Assembly: GCF_029168945.1 (NCBI RefSeq) | Contig: NC_083602.1 | Span: 47,057,442 to 47,121,441, forward strand | Source: Cannabis sativa | Taxonomy: Eukaryota > Streptophyta > Magnoliopsida > Rosales > Cannabaceae | DNA: 64,000 nt | Reading direction: 5' to 3' | Shown: piece by piece, positions 37,411-48,234 of the stretch | Numbering within the stretch: position 1 is the stretch's first letter | Layout: each line of letters starts with the position of its first letter | Notes under the pieces: generated by a model | What the model was told of the DNA's origin: nothing | The model's input: the letters and a program-made list of their open reading frames with translations, nothing else | Database searches by the model: none | Position numbers and translations under genes: made by a program

Positions 37411-39492
37411 TGTAGCACCCTAATGCTAAGGCACGCTCAGTGCTTTTTTCAATTATTGTGCAATCTTTGCTAATCAAAGAAATTTCTCGAAAAACGTGTC
37501 AAATTAAAACTTTTGCTTTAAATATTAAACTTTGTAATATAATATAATATTTACAAATTCTGGGATCCCGTTTTCAAACTTTGTAAAATTTACTTTTCAA
37601 ACTATACATTTCAAAACACACAAGTTCTAGGTCGCACAGCGACTTTCAAAATACAACTCCCAGATGTCCCGAGACCGAACACTCCAGGTCGCGCTGCTTC
37701 ACATGTACAATCTCACCCGAGCTCAGGTTCATTCTTGTTCAACCTTCGCCTTTCCTTTACCTATACATGGAAGCAGAAACTTTGAGTCAACAGACTCAGT
37801 AAGAAATGCATATAACATACCATATAACTTTCGACCTGTAAATAGGCGCCCATACACCTATTTACAGAGCTTAACAGATGAGTATGAACATTCAATACCA
37901 GGGTACAACCACTGTACTACATACACATCGTACCTCACCGTACGAGTGTTGGTAGGGTTTACCCCGAACACTGAGTAATACTGAGTGATGTACCACACAC
38001 CTTAGGATTTTCCCATGCCTGTGTTGGTATCACTGTATCGTACTCACAACCACAATAATCACTATACCAATGTACTCTATAACTTATTCATACAAGTGTT
38101 GGTAGTGCTTAACATAATTCAAGCATGCATATATAAACACATATACACACATTCAGATAATCACATCATACATTATACACAGTTCTTACCTGTTTTCCGA
38201 ATTCAAGTGTGCTGGCCGACCTAAACGGAAATCACGTGCTAGATGGATGCCCTAATCACAATAATTATAACACAGATGAGTGACTCGCTAAATCACTTTC
38301 CGGGATTTAAACTTGAAACTAAAAGTTTCCCTATCGATAAACCTCATGGAAATACCCTAAATATATCAAAATTGGCCAAAACTAGGGTTTTGGAAATTCC
38401 CCCAACAGGCAGACCGGTTCCCAACCGGAAATCCGGTTCTGGGTCACCATCCGGTCGACCGGTTGGTACAGGTCCCCCAGAACCGGAATTCTGGTTCTGT
38501 GCTGGGAACCCAAAAATTTCCCCCATGACCTCAAATCTCAACCAAACTTTATCAAACTCTCCAGTACACCTATACAATGCATAAACAACCATTTCCAACC
38601 AACAATTCACAGAACAAACCAACAATACTCAACTTGCCATTAAAGACCAAAGCTTTGAACTCTATGTTCAAAGTTGCATAAAACTAACACCAAGCATCAA
38701 AATCAACAACCAGAACCTTTAATCAATCAATATTGAGCCTAAAAACTGAACCCTAACCATTTCTAAACCTAACAGCCCCTAAAACCCAATTTCACATATT
38801 CAACCTATACAAGAAGCTTAAAAACAACAATCAAAGGTCTAGGGTTTTACCTCACTTGAAATTGCCTTGAATCCTTGCTTAATCCCAAAGAAAAGAGAAG
38901 AAAATTCTGGTCCTAGCCCCTTGGTTTGTCCCAGCCGAAAGCAAGAGAGAGAGAGAGTTCAAGAGGATTTTGACTTTTTCCTTTTTAATTTCCGTTATTT
39001 CTTCCAAAATGAAATGAGTTAATCAACTTAACTCTTTCTAACTTAACATGCTAGGTGTCACTATGCAAGGCAGCCACCCAACCCATTATTTTACCAAATG
39101 ACAAAATTGCCCTTTGACCCAAAACTAGGGTAATTCTAAAGCTAGGGGTAAAATGGTCAATTCCATAACCCCGCTCAATCCCGATAATTTATTTTCTCTA
39201 AAATATTTCCCACTATGAAATAAGGTTCTAAACTTACCCATGTGATCAATCTAGCCATCCATCGCATTTTCCGTTGTCGCCGAGCAAAAATTACAAAAAT
39301 AGCATATTACACATATAGGCTAATTAATACCCCTAGAGTTTAATAAAATCTCCAGAATTGAGAAATTATAACTCTAATATTTATTTCTAAATATTGGGGT
39401 CCACAATTAAATTAATTCACAAATAATAATAAAATAATAAAAATTAGTGCTAATTGCCTTTACTAATCCACATTACTAGAGCGGTCATTACA
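37411..39492 (-). repeat. Chromovirus 3' LTR, reversed
   Basis: About 2.08 kb between tgtagcaccc and gtcattaca. It has a complete pair of TG/CA ends and a PPT on the pol side. A cluster of inverted AACCGG/CCGGTT motifs lies at 38410-38510. Small open frames in it are not supported as genes. Confidence 0.8.
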
Positions 39493-39503
39493 ATTATCCC
39501 CCC
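39493..39503 (-). other. Chromovirus polypurine tract, reversed
   Basis: Minus strand ggggggataat immediately before the LTR start TGTAATGACC. Confidence 0.75.
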
Positions 39504-40219
39504 ATTAATAGGATTTCGTCCTCGAAATCTAACCTGAATAGCTTTGGATGTTGAGTTCTCTTATCCGACTCCAATTCCCAGGTGGCTTCTTCCACCTTAC
39601 TGTTTCTCCAGAGCAACTTAACCAGTGCAATAGTTTTGTTCCGAAGAACTTTTTCCTTTCTACCCAAAATCTGAACATAGGATAAGTCTGGTTGTAGTTC
39701 AAGGGCTTCATAACTCAAGACATGAGTCGGGTCTGACACGTATTTCGTTCACATTGAAATGTGAAATACGTCATGCACAACCGATAATGCTGGTGGTAAG
39801 GCTAGCCGATATGCTACCTGCCCGACCTTCTCGAGTATCTGAAATGGCCCAATGAACCTAGGGCTTAACTTACCCTTCTTCCCGAAGCGTCTAATACCCT
39901 TCATTGGTGAAACCCGCAGGAAAACATGTTCCCCTACCTGAAATGTAACATCTCTGAGCTTCGGATCAGCATAACTTTTTTGCCTGCTTTGAGAAGCGAG
40001 CATCCGAGCCTTGATCTTATCAATAGCTTCATTGGTCCTCTCCACTAAGTCTGGACCCAAGTACTTCCTTTCTCCCGTCTCGTCCCAATGAATAGGAGAA
40101 CGACATTTTCTACCATATAACATTTCATAGGGAGCCATCCCTATTGTACTCTGGTAGCTGTTGTTGTAGGAGAATTCAATTAAAGGCAAGTACTTACTCC
40201 ATGAACCCTCAAAGTACAT
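39494..40219 (-). pseudogene. Chromovirus integrase C-terminus and chromodomain-like tail
   Basis: Minus-strand frame beginning just downstream of the integrase catalytic Glu. It reads through WSKYLPLIEFSYNNSYQST, YGRKCRSPIHW and the GPF/Y module (FIGPFQILEKVGQVAYRLA). A TGA stop at 39746-39748 follows FHISM. The same frame then continues with YVSDPTHVLSYEALEL and a chromodomain-like tail (LVKLLWRNSKVEEATWELE). Integrase joins cDNA to host DNA, and in chromoviruses the tail is thought to steer insertion to heterochromatin. Because the D,D part is absent and an internal stop is present, this is a dead fragment. It corresponds to 57150-57486 plus 60318-60689 of the plus-strand element. Confidence 0.85.
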
Positions 40220-40224
40220 GACAT

Positions 40225-40611
40225 ATCGACTGGTTGCCCAACCGTATTGTACTCCCCGAAGTTAGGGGGTTCAACCTCTTCCTCTCCCTCCTCAGCGGGA
40301 GGACTGCCCGGACGTGCCTCGTCTAGCTCCACAACCTCTTGGACTTCAGTGTCCCCCTCACGGTCCTCCTCCATTGGGAGCGCCAAATCTTGTTCCGCAT
40401 CGGGCAGAGTGGCAAGCCGAGCCGCTTGGGGGTCAGAAGGGTCAGCCAAACGCGTAGTTTTCTTCGTACGAGCCATCATCCTATGGCTGGGTACGGAATT
40501 AGAAGAACTTCCTTCTTTAGAAGGAGAGTTAGCACGAAGACGAGGGTGGACTTCATGTAGAAGTTGAAGCAGCTCCTGGTCGATTTGATGCTCGGGCTCA
40601 CCTGGGTTCAT
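40225..40611 (-). pseudogene. Antisense accessory ORF, N-terminal fragment
   Basis: Minus-strand frame with ATG at 40609-40611 (MNPGEPEHQIDQELLQLL). A short basic patch (ARTKKTTR) and a strongly acidic Glu/Asp/Pro stretch (EEGEEEVEPPNFGEY) follow. It runs into the broken chromovirus end at about 40224, so the C-terminus is lost. Bases just before the ATG (ttttgtag) look like a 3' splice site, so an upstream exon or 5' UTR intron is possible. I infer that this is the N-terminus of the protein class whose C-terminal part lies at 27943-30301. They do not overlap, so this is not proven. The function is unknown. Confidence 0.5.
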
Positions 40612-41423
40612 CTACAAAAGACAACACGCAAGATGAGTGTTGGACGGAGTATCAAACGAAAAACAAGCAAATATGCCGACCAGGAGTACCCGACAGATTA
40701 AAGAACGACCATGTTTAAAGAAAAGTCTAAATTCAAGAAGTCAGAAAGTTTGTCTTGAGTTAGGGCAAAAAAGTTCATGAAGCTTGGAACAAGCAAAATG
40801 GAAAGCAGACGCAATGGAGTTCCAAAATAAGCCCTACGGCTGAAAGCTAACACAAGGACATGGAAAAGAAGAGTCACAGAAGTTTCAAACCCTAGGGTTT
40901 CCTAAAGTGTTCTTTCTACAACGAAGTTACATTCAAAGCGTAAGCATGCAAAGGAAAAGCATAAAGAGGATCAGAAACTTACTCAAAGATTCGAATGTCT
41001 GGGTTCAAGCAAGCAAGCAATCGTCTGCAGGCACTTTGACAACTCTGAAGCCAGAAAATTTTCTCTTTTTGCTCTGAAAGTTTACTTAACAACGAAGGGT
41101 GATGAAATGAGGTAATGTGCCAGTACTCCAAGTATTTATAGGCAGAAGGGTAACTGTACGTAAAGGAACCTTAGACGCCTCGGCTTCCCGCCTTAAAAGC
41201 GAATATGGGAAATCAAAAGTAATCGAGTGCAACCGTCAGCCGTGGAGAGAGAAATTCAGATTTTCAAAATATTAATTCTCAAAGCATTAATTAGCCGATA
41301 ACCGAATGGACACCCAGTCAGCTTCACATCGAGTCTCGAACGGTCATGCTCGACACGTGTTCCCATACAAAGGCAGAGCCAGCTCGGAATAAGTCTACAC
41401 GCAACCTCGAAGGTCCCGTACAG
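40612..41423. other. Tat-like 3' internal region, noncoding
   Basis: No open frame of note on either strand. It holds a minus-strand TATA-like site (41133-41140) upstream of the antisense ORF. Confidence 0.55.
41133..41140 (-). promoter_or_regulatory. Possible TATA box for the antisense ORF
   Basis: Minus-strand ctataaatac, about 520 bp upstream of the ATG at 40611. Its position between the PPT and the antisense ORF would let the ORF be transcribed independently of the LTR. This is inference from sequence only. Confidence 0.4.
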
Positions 41424-41436
41424 ACTTGGGGGCAAA
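41424..41436 (+). other. Tat-like polypurine tract
   Basis: acttgggggcaaa directly before TGTTATCCC. Confidence 0.65.
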
Positions 41437-42112
41437 TGTTATCCCAAATTTGGCACTCTGACGTGGCATCACGAGAATGGCGACACGTGGACTCTACTTA
41501 GAGCATCTGTTCGGATCAACATGCCGAGCAGGATGCCTCATTGGCATGTCCATAATGGAATACTCAACGAGCCGTGCAGAATGAGCAACCCTTCGCGAAT
41601 TCAACTAAACGCATCATGAGTCTTCAGCTCAATCCCTATAACTCAGGGATCAACTTACGTGGGTGTGGCATACACACGATCCCACTATCAGTGTATTCAG
41701 CCTCAATCCCACGATCCTTGCATTCAGCATTGATCACACGATCTTTCTATTTATGCGCATTGTAACGAGAGAGGAAACTCTTCCTCCTCAAGTTTCCAGC
41801 CCTATAAATAGTGAAGAATGTTCACTGGAAAAAGGGATCCGAGAAATTGTACGCCGAAACGCTATAAGCTAAGGCTATCTAAGAATTATATATTCAGAGA
41901 TATTATTATAAGAGCTATAAGAAAAGGAAACTTCTTCCTTATTCTTAAGTCAATACAACTAACGAGGATTAGGCTATTACCGAACTGCTCGGGGCTGAAC
42001 CTCTGTAAAATTTATGTGTCTTATTATTACTTTACTACATATTCTTATTACAACATATCGTATATCGCTTATCGAAAAGACTCATTGTCGTTGGCTAAAA
42101 GCGAAATCAACA
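41437..42112 (+). repeat. Tat-like 3' LTR
   Basis: 676 bp from TGTTATCCCAAATTTGG to gaaatcaaca, with TG/CA ends, a PPT on the left and a TATA box (cctataaatag) at 41803-41810. It carries short open frames that I do not regard as genes. Confidence 0.7.
41803..41810 (+). promoter_or_regulatory. TATA box of Tat-like LTR
   Basis: TATAAATA, 366 bp into the LTR and 302 bp before its end, as expected for a U3/R promoter. Confidence 0.6.
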
Positions 42113-43711
42113 ATTAACATAAAATAAAATAAACACATAAGAGTTTAAGAAAATCTTAGATTGGGTGCAGTGGAATATAATGACTCCTTCCATTCAGATC
42201 TCTAGCCCTTGATTCCTTTCTCTAGCAGAGCATAATCAAGATCTGAATCTGGATCTCTTTCTCTCCTTCTTTGATGCTGATTCTCAACAGTCTTACACAC
42301 TATGATTGAGGTACCACTTGATGTGTGTGGGCACTACTCATTCACTCAAGGATTTTCAAAATTGAAGAGAGGAAAAGAGAGAGAGGGGCGGCTAGGCTTT
42401 TTCTGAAAGAAACAATGTGCAAAGTCATGAGTTTCCTGAAGCCAACACTTTCTATTTATAGAATGCCCTCTAGGTTTAGGTTAGAATTGTATGGCATTAA
42501 AATAATGAAAAAATAAAATGGTAAAAGCCTATGCATAGGTGGGCGGCTAGATAAGGAAATTGGGCCTCACCTTGCAACTTTCCCATTTTGTTATTTTTCA
42601 TTCCCATTTTCTCAAAAATGCCGATTTTCCAATTTAACCTTTTAAATGCCAATTCTAATTATTTAATAACTTTAAAAATAATTAGTAAATAACATTGTCA
42701 TTTAATATATGTATTAATTAGACATATAAAGTCTCTTAATTAATAAATAAACCTAGAATCTCTTTCTTTACAATTTTTCCCTTGCTTAGTAAAAATTCAT
42801 AAATTTGACATAGTCTAACTTTAGAATTATAATTGATTAATTAAAATCAATTAACTGAGTCTTACAAGCAGTATGGTCTCAACTAGTATGGGGACCATGG
42901 GTCTATATAACCGAGCTTCTAATAAGTCGAACAGAATTTACCAAGTAAATTCCCTAACTTATTAATTCCTTATTGAATCCACACTTAGAACTTGGAATTG
43001 CACTCTCAGTCATATAGAACGCTCTATATGTTCCATGATATAGATACGTCATTATTTATCCATTGTTATAATCCTAATTTGATCAATGACCCTCTAATAG
43101 TTATAAATTCCATATTTATGTTAGCGCTCCCACTCAATTATACTATCATGTTCCCAAAATGTACGTATCACCCTGACCCAAAAGTAGGCTTAATTAACAA
43201 ATCAAAGAACATGTATGGTACTCTTGAGATCGAACCTAATCATATCAGGATTAAGATCATTTGATCTAGGATCAACAGGTGATATTGAATTGAATAGATA
43301 TTACGGTAAATTTCAATATATCTAATCAAAGTTCAATATCGGTCGCTTCCGATGTATACTCCATACATTCGATACTGGTAAACTGTGCCAATGTCCTGGA
43401 AAGGACATAACACTTATCCAAGGTGTAAGAATACCTATCGTTGATTATCATGTCAGTCTAAATCCAGTAAACTGACAAATCAGGGAATAAACTTTCGAAC
43501 ATATAATTAAGATTATATTCCACTGTGCTGACAACACTATAATCTTTAACAAATTCATATGTTCTGGACTTAAATAGAATTCATGCGTTATATATATAAT
43601 CATGAAATAAATCATGTGAACCATGCAACATAAAATGTTATTTCTGATCTTTATTAATAAGTAAATCTGATTATATTGAAATAAGTTTTATTTAGGGCAT
43701 AAAACCCAACA
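42113..43711 (-). repeat. Copia LTR, reversed, truncated
   Basis: Minus-strand copy of the copia LTR family. The outer end is intact (CCAACA at 43706-43711 is the reversed TGTTGG). The inner end is missing about the last 95 bp, so the PBS side is lost at the junction with the Tat-like LTR. TATA box reversed at 42453-42460. It is more diverged from the other copia LTRs than they are from one another, so it looks older. The satellite resumes immediately after it. Confidence 0.8.
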
Positions 43712-46700
43712 ACTCAGACCAGGACTCGAACTCCGACCCGAACTCGAAGTCAGAATCGCAAATGGAACTAGAACAGAACTAGGACTTGGACCTAAACCCA
43801 AACCCGAACCCATATCAAAACCCAGACAGAGACCTAACCCCGAACCGAGACTAGGACTCGAACCTGAACCTAGACAGGGACCCAAACCCAAACAATAACT
43901 TGGACCTAGACCCAGAATTCGGATAGGGACCTGGGAAACAAAACTAGGACCAGGACCTAGTACCCGACCCAGACCCGAACTTGCACATAGGACCCAACTC
44001 GTGACCCGGCACTAGAAATGGAACCAGACTAGGACCCAAATGTCGGATCCGGATCTGGACCCATGTCTTGGACAAAACCCGTAGTCGGTGTGTGGATTTG
44101 GGATCCAGCTCTGGACCCGAACCCTGACAAGGACCCGAATGGACACTCGGACCTGAACCCAGTCCCAAACCCAAAAGTGGACCCGAACCCATACCCTGTG
44201 ACCCAATCTCGATCCCAAACCCAAACTCAGAAATAGGACCTGGGACATGAACCAGAACCAGACCGAGACATGTGACAGTGATCAAGATCTTGACTCGAGA
44301 TTCGGTTAATGGAGCGTGGAACAGACTAGTAGTCGGAGTCTAGATCTGGGACTCAATTAGGACCAGAACCCTAACGAAGAACTAAAACAGAACCCAGACC
44401 TAGACCTGGGACCAAAAATTAGAACCTGAACATGAATCGCCGAACTAGGACCCTAGAACAAGACTAGGACTGTGACCAGGACCAGGACCCGGACCCAGAC
44501 CTAGAACCGAACACAAACCTAGCCTCAGACCCTAACTGAGACTAGAACTCGGGCTAAGACACGGTTGTGTACCCAGACCGAAACTGAGACCCAGACCTGG
44601 ACCTAAATCTGGGACCCGATCCCAAATACAAACTTGGACCTAGATAGGGATCCAAATACGAACCTGGACTCGGAAGACTGGGATCGAAATGCTGGACATA
44701 GATTTGGACCGAGATCCTAACCCAGACCCAAACTTGGACCCGCACTCGGGACCCGAACTTGGACCTAGACCAGAACCTAAGCCTAGATCGGGGTCCAGAC
44801 CTCGACACAAACCCAGACACAGACTCGGACCGGAACTCAAACACCCACACCTAGAATCAGACCCAAAGCTAGACCCGGACCCGGACCTAAACTCGAACCC
44901 AAACCAGGATCAGAACCAAGGACTTAGACCCTGAACTGAATCCAGACTTAGATCGGGATTGGAACTTGGGACTCGACCCAACCTAGACCAAGACCCAGGA
45001 TGCGAACCCACACCCGGAGCCTGATCTAAACCTAGACTGAAATTCGGACCCGAACCCAAACTCAGACCAGGACTCAAACTCTGACCCGAACTCAAACACA
45101 AACTTGAACTCAGAATCGCAAATTGAACTAGAACTTAACTAGAACTAGGACCAGGAATAGGACCTAAACCCAAACCCGAACCCAAATAAAAACCAAAAAA
45201 GAGACCTAAACCCGAACCGAAACTAGGACTCGAACCCAAACCTAGACCGGGACCCAAACCCACAAAATAATCGGGACCTGTACCCAGAATCAGGTTAGGG
45301 GCCTGGGTAACAGAACTAGGACCGAGACCAAGTACCCGACTAGGACCCGAAAGTTGGATCCGGATCTGGACCCAAGGCTTGGACAAAATCCGTAGTCAGT
45401 GTCTGGATTTAAGACCCAGCCCTGAACCCAAACCCTGACAAGGACCCGAACCCACACCCAGACCTGAACCGAGTCTTAAACCCAAAAGTGGACCTGAACC
45501 CGAACCCTGTGCCCAAAATTGGAACCAAAATCGAAAGTTGACCGGGACTGGAAGTAGGACTTGGACTTTGAATCATAACTGAAATTGGACATAGATCTAA
45601 AACCGTAACCGGGCCTGGACCTGGACTCCAAACAGACCTAGACCGAATTGGGAGGTGGACCCGGATCCCCACACAAGCCTGGACTCGGGACCGGAACCTG
45701 AACCTTAACTCAAACCCAAACATGGAACCAGACTAGGGACACAGAACAAGGGTCGGGACCTAGAACCGCACCCCAGTCTCAATCCCGAACCCAAACTCAG
45801 AAATGGGACCTGGGACCTGAACCAGAACTAGACCGAGACCCGTGACAGTGATCCAGATCTTGACTCGAGATTCGGGTAACGGGGAATGGAACAGACCAGT
45901 AGTCGGTGTCTAGATCTCGGACAAAAACTAGGACCAGAACCCAGACGAAGAACCAAACCCGAATCCAAACCTAGACCTGGGACTCAAATTTAGAACTTGA
46001 ACAAGAATCGCTAAACCAGGACCCTAGAACAAGACTAGTTACGTGACCCAGACCCGGACCCAAACAAGGACCCGGACCAAGACCTAAGCTCAGACCCAAA
46101 CTGAGACTGGAACTCGGGCCCGGACATAGTTGTGTATCCAGACTGGAATTGAGACTCGGACCTGGACCTAAATCTGGGACCCGATCCCAAACACAGACTT
46201 GGACTTAGATAGGGATCCAGATACAAACCTGGACTCGGACCAAGACCCAAACTTGGATCGAAATGCTGGACCTAGCTCTGGACCGAGATCCTAACCCAAA
46301 CCCAAACTTGGACCCGCACTTGGGACCCAAACTGGGAACTGGACTCGAACCTAGACACAGATCGGGGTCCAGACCTGGACACAAACCCGGACACATACTC
46401 GGACCTTAACTCAAACCCACACCTAGAACCAGACCCAAACTCGAACCCAGACCAGGATCAGAACGAAGGACTTAGACCCAGAACTGAATCCACACTCAGA
46501 TGGGGTTTGAACATGGTACTCGAACCAAACCTAGACCATGACCCAGGACGCAAACCCATACCCGGAACTTATCAAGACCCAGAATTGACTCCAAACTCCG
46601 ATCGGTCTTGGAAATTAGGACTCGGACCGAACCTAAACAAAGACCCAGGAGGCGAGTCCACACCCGGAGCCTGATCTAGACCTAGACTGAAATCTGGACT

Positions 46701-47497
46701 CGAACCCAAACTCAGGTCGGGACCCGAACCCACACCTGGACCTGAACCCAGTCCCAAACCCAAAGGTGGACCTGAACCCGTACCCTGTGACCCAAAATTG
46801 CAACCAAAACTAGAAGTTAATCGGGGCTGGAACTAGGACTTGGACTTGGAATCAGAACTGAAATTGGACCTAGATCCAGAACCGTAACCGGACAAGGACC
46901 AAGACTCCAAATCCGACCTAGACCCGAATCGGGAACCAGACCCTGATCCCAACCCAAACCTGGACTCGGGACCCAAACCCGAACCTGAATTCAGATCCAA
47001 ACATGGAACCAGACTAGGGACACACAACAAGGGTCGGGACCTAGAACCGTACCCCAGTCTCGATCCCTAACCCAAACTTAGAAATGGGACATGGGACCTG
47101 AACCAAAACGAGACCGAGACCCGTGACAGTGATCCAGATCTTGACTCGGTATTCGGGTAACGGGGCCTGGAACAGTCCAGTAGTTGGTGTCTAGATCTGG
47201 GACTCAGACTAGGACCATAACCCAGACGAAGAACCAAACCCGAACCCAGAGCAAGACCTGGGACGCAAAATGAGAACCTGAACAAGAATCGCCAAACCAT
47301 GACCTTAAGACTAGGAACGTGACCAGGACCCGGACCCAAACCAAGAACCGAACACAGACCTAGCCTCAGACCCAAACTAAGACTAGAACTCGGGCCCAGA
47401 CACGGTCGTGTAACCAGACCGGAATTGAGATCTGGACCTGGACCTAAATCTAGTACCCGATCCCAAACACAAACTTGGACCAAGATAGGGATCCAGA
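43712..47497 (+). repeat. Hexanucleotide-derived satellite array, block III
   Basis: Same array and orientation. Island A is near 44081 and 45392, and island B near 44330, 45900 and 47181. The first A-to-B interval is only about 250 bp, against the usual 507 bp, so this unit has an internal deletion (the text jumps after ccctgtgacccaat near 44205). An aberrant join near 46560-46720 also shortens the next unit. It ends at the MITE. Confidence 0.9.
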
Positions 47498-48234
47498 TAG
47501 GACTGCACACGGGTCAAGTTTTTGGGTTTTCGGGTTGTCGGGTTCGGGTTTTTGGATGTCGGGTCTTGAAAACTTATAACCGAACCCGATTTTCGAATTT
47601 CGGGTTGTAGCGGGTTTCGGGTCTGGTGTACCGGGTTATTATTATGCGGGTTCGGGTTACAATGGGCCAGATCCGATTGAAAGATTTTTTGGGTCCAAAT
47701 GATATTTTATTTTTTAAAAATATCAATTTTTTCTATTTTTAATATATTATTTGGGCTGCGTAAATTGTGAAATAAACTAATTTTACATGTTAATTTTTCT
47801 TGGGAGAAGAACAGATCACGATTGGGTTTGGGACTTGGGAGGAGAAACCAAAGGTTATTAGTAATGAATATGATTATACAGGTAATAGTTGTATAATGGG
47901 ATGGGATAGTGACATGGGGATGCGTATACATTAATTATGTTTTTACTTTTTACTTTTTTTTTTGACTTTTGCTTTTATTTTCAGTTAAGAATATTAAAAT
48001 TAAAATAATAATTACTAAATATATACTTATATATAATACATTTTGGTCGGGTCTCGGGTGCAGACCCGAATAAAATTCAATGGCTTTTTGAAACCCGAAC
48101 CCGATACCTGAATTATGCTTCTTCAGTTCAGAGCAGACCCGACAATACGGGTTTTGGTTTTTTCGGCTTTTTCAACATCGGGTCGGGGCGGGTGGTCGGA
48201 TTTTTGGGTTGCGAGGTCCTAATGTTAAACCCTT
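47498..48234. mobile_element. hAT-like MITE
   Basis: Short noncoding insertion with imperfect terminal inverted repeats (taggactgcacacggg on the left; the reverse complement of the right end starts taggacctcgcaaccc). Subterminal arms are rich in gggttcgggt, and the core is AT-rich. The satellite reads gatccaga on the left flank (47490-47497) and gatccgga on the right (48235-48242), a near-perfect 8-bp target duplication as expected for hAT. Thirteen bases (48222-48234) lie between the right TIR and this duplication, so the exact right end is uncertain. No transposase. Confidence 0.65.

Larger units (their letters stand above)
37411..40224 (-). mobile_element. Chromovirus (Ty3/gypsy) 3' end fragment, minus strand
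   Basis: Reversed 3' LTR (37411-39492), PPT (39493-39503) and the last roughly 240 codons of pol (39494-40219). Upstream pol, gag and the 5' LTR are absent. The break at about 40224 joins a different element. The pol piece is Tekay/Del-like, as is the element at 50495, but the LTR belongs to another family (it begins TGTAATGACC on the minus strand). Confidence 0.8.
40225..42112 (+). mobile_element. Tat-like gypsy element 3' end with antisense ORF
   Basis: Plus-strand LTR (41437-42112) preceded by a PPT (41424-41436) and about 1.2 kb of internal sequence that carries an ORF on the opposite strand. An extra ORF antisense to the element between pol and the 3' LTR is known from Tat-lineage plant elements. 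Only this 3' end is present. Confidence 0.6.

Noticed and set aside
37664..38584. Small open frames of 69-113 codons
   Set aside because: They lie in the reversed chromovirus LTR, with no family resemblance or conservation in other LTRs.
41574..42117. Short open frames at the Tat-like LTR
   Set aside because: Located inside an LTR around its TATA box and R region. No recognisable domain.
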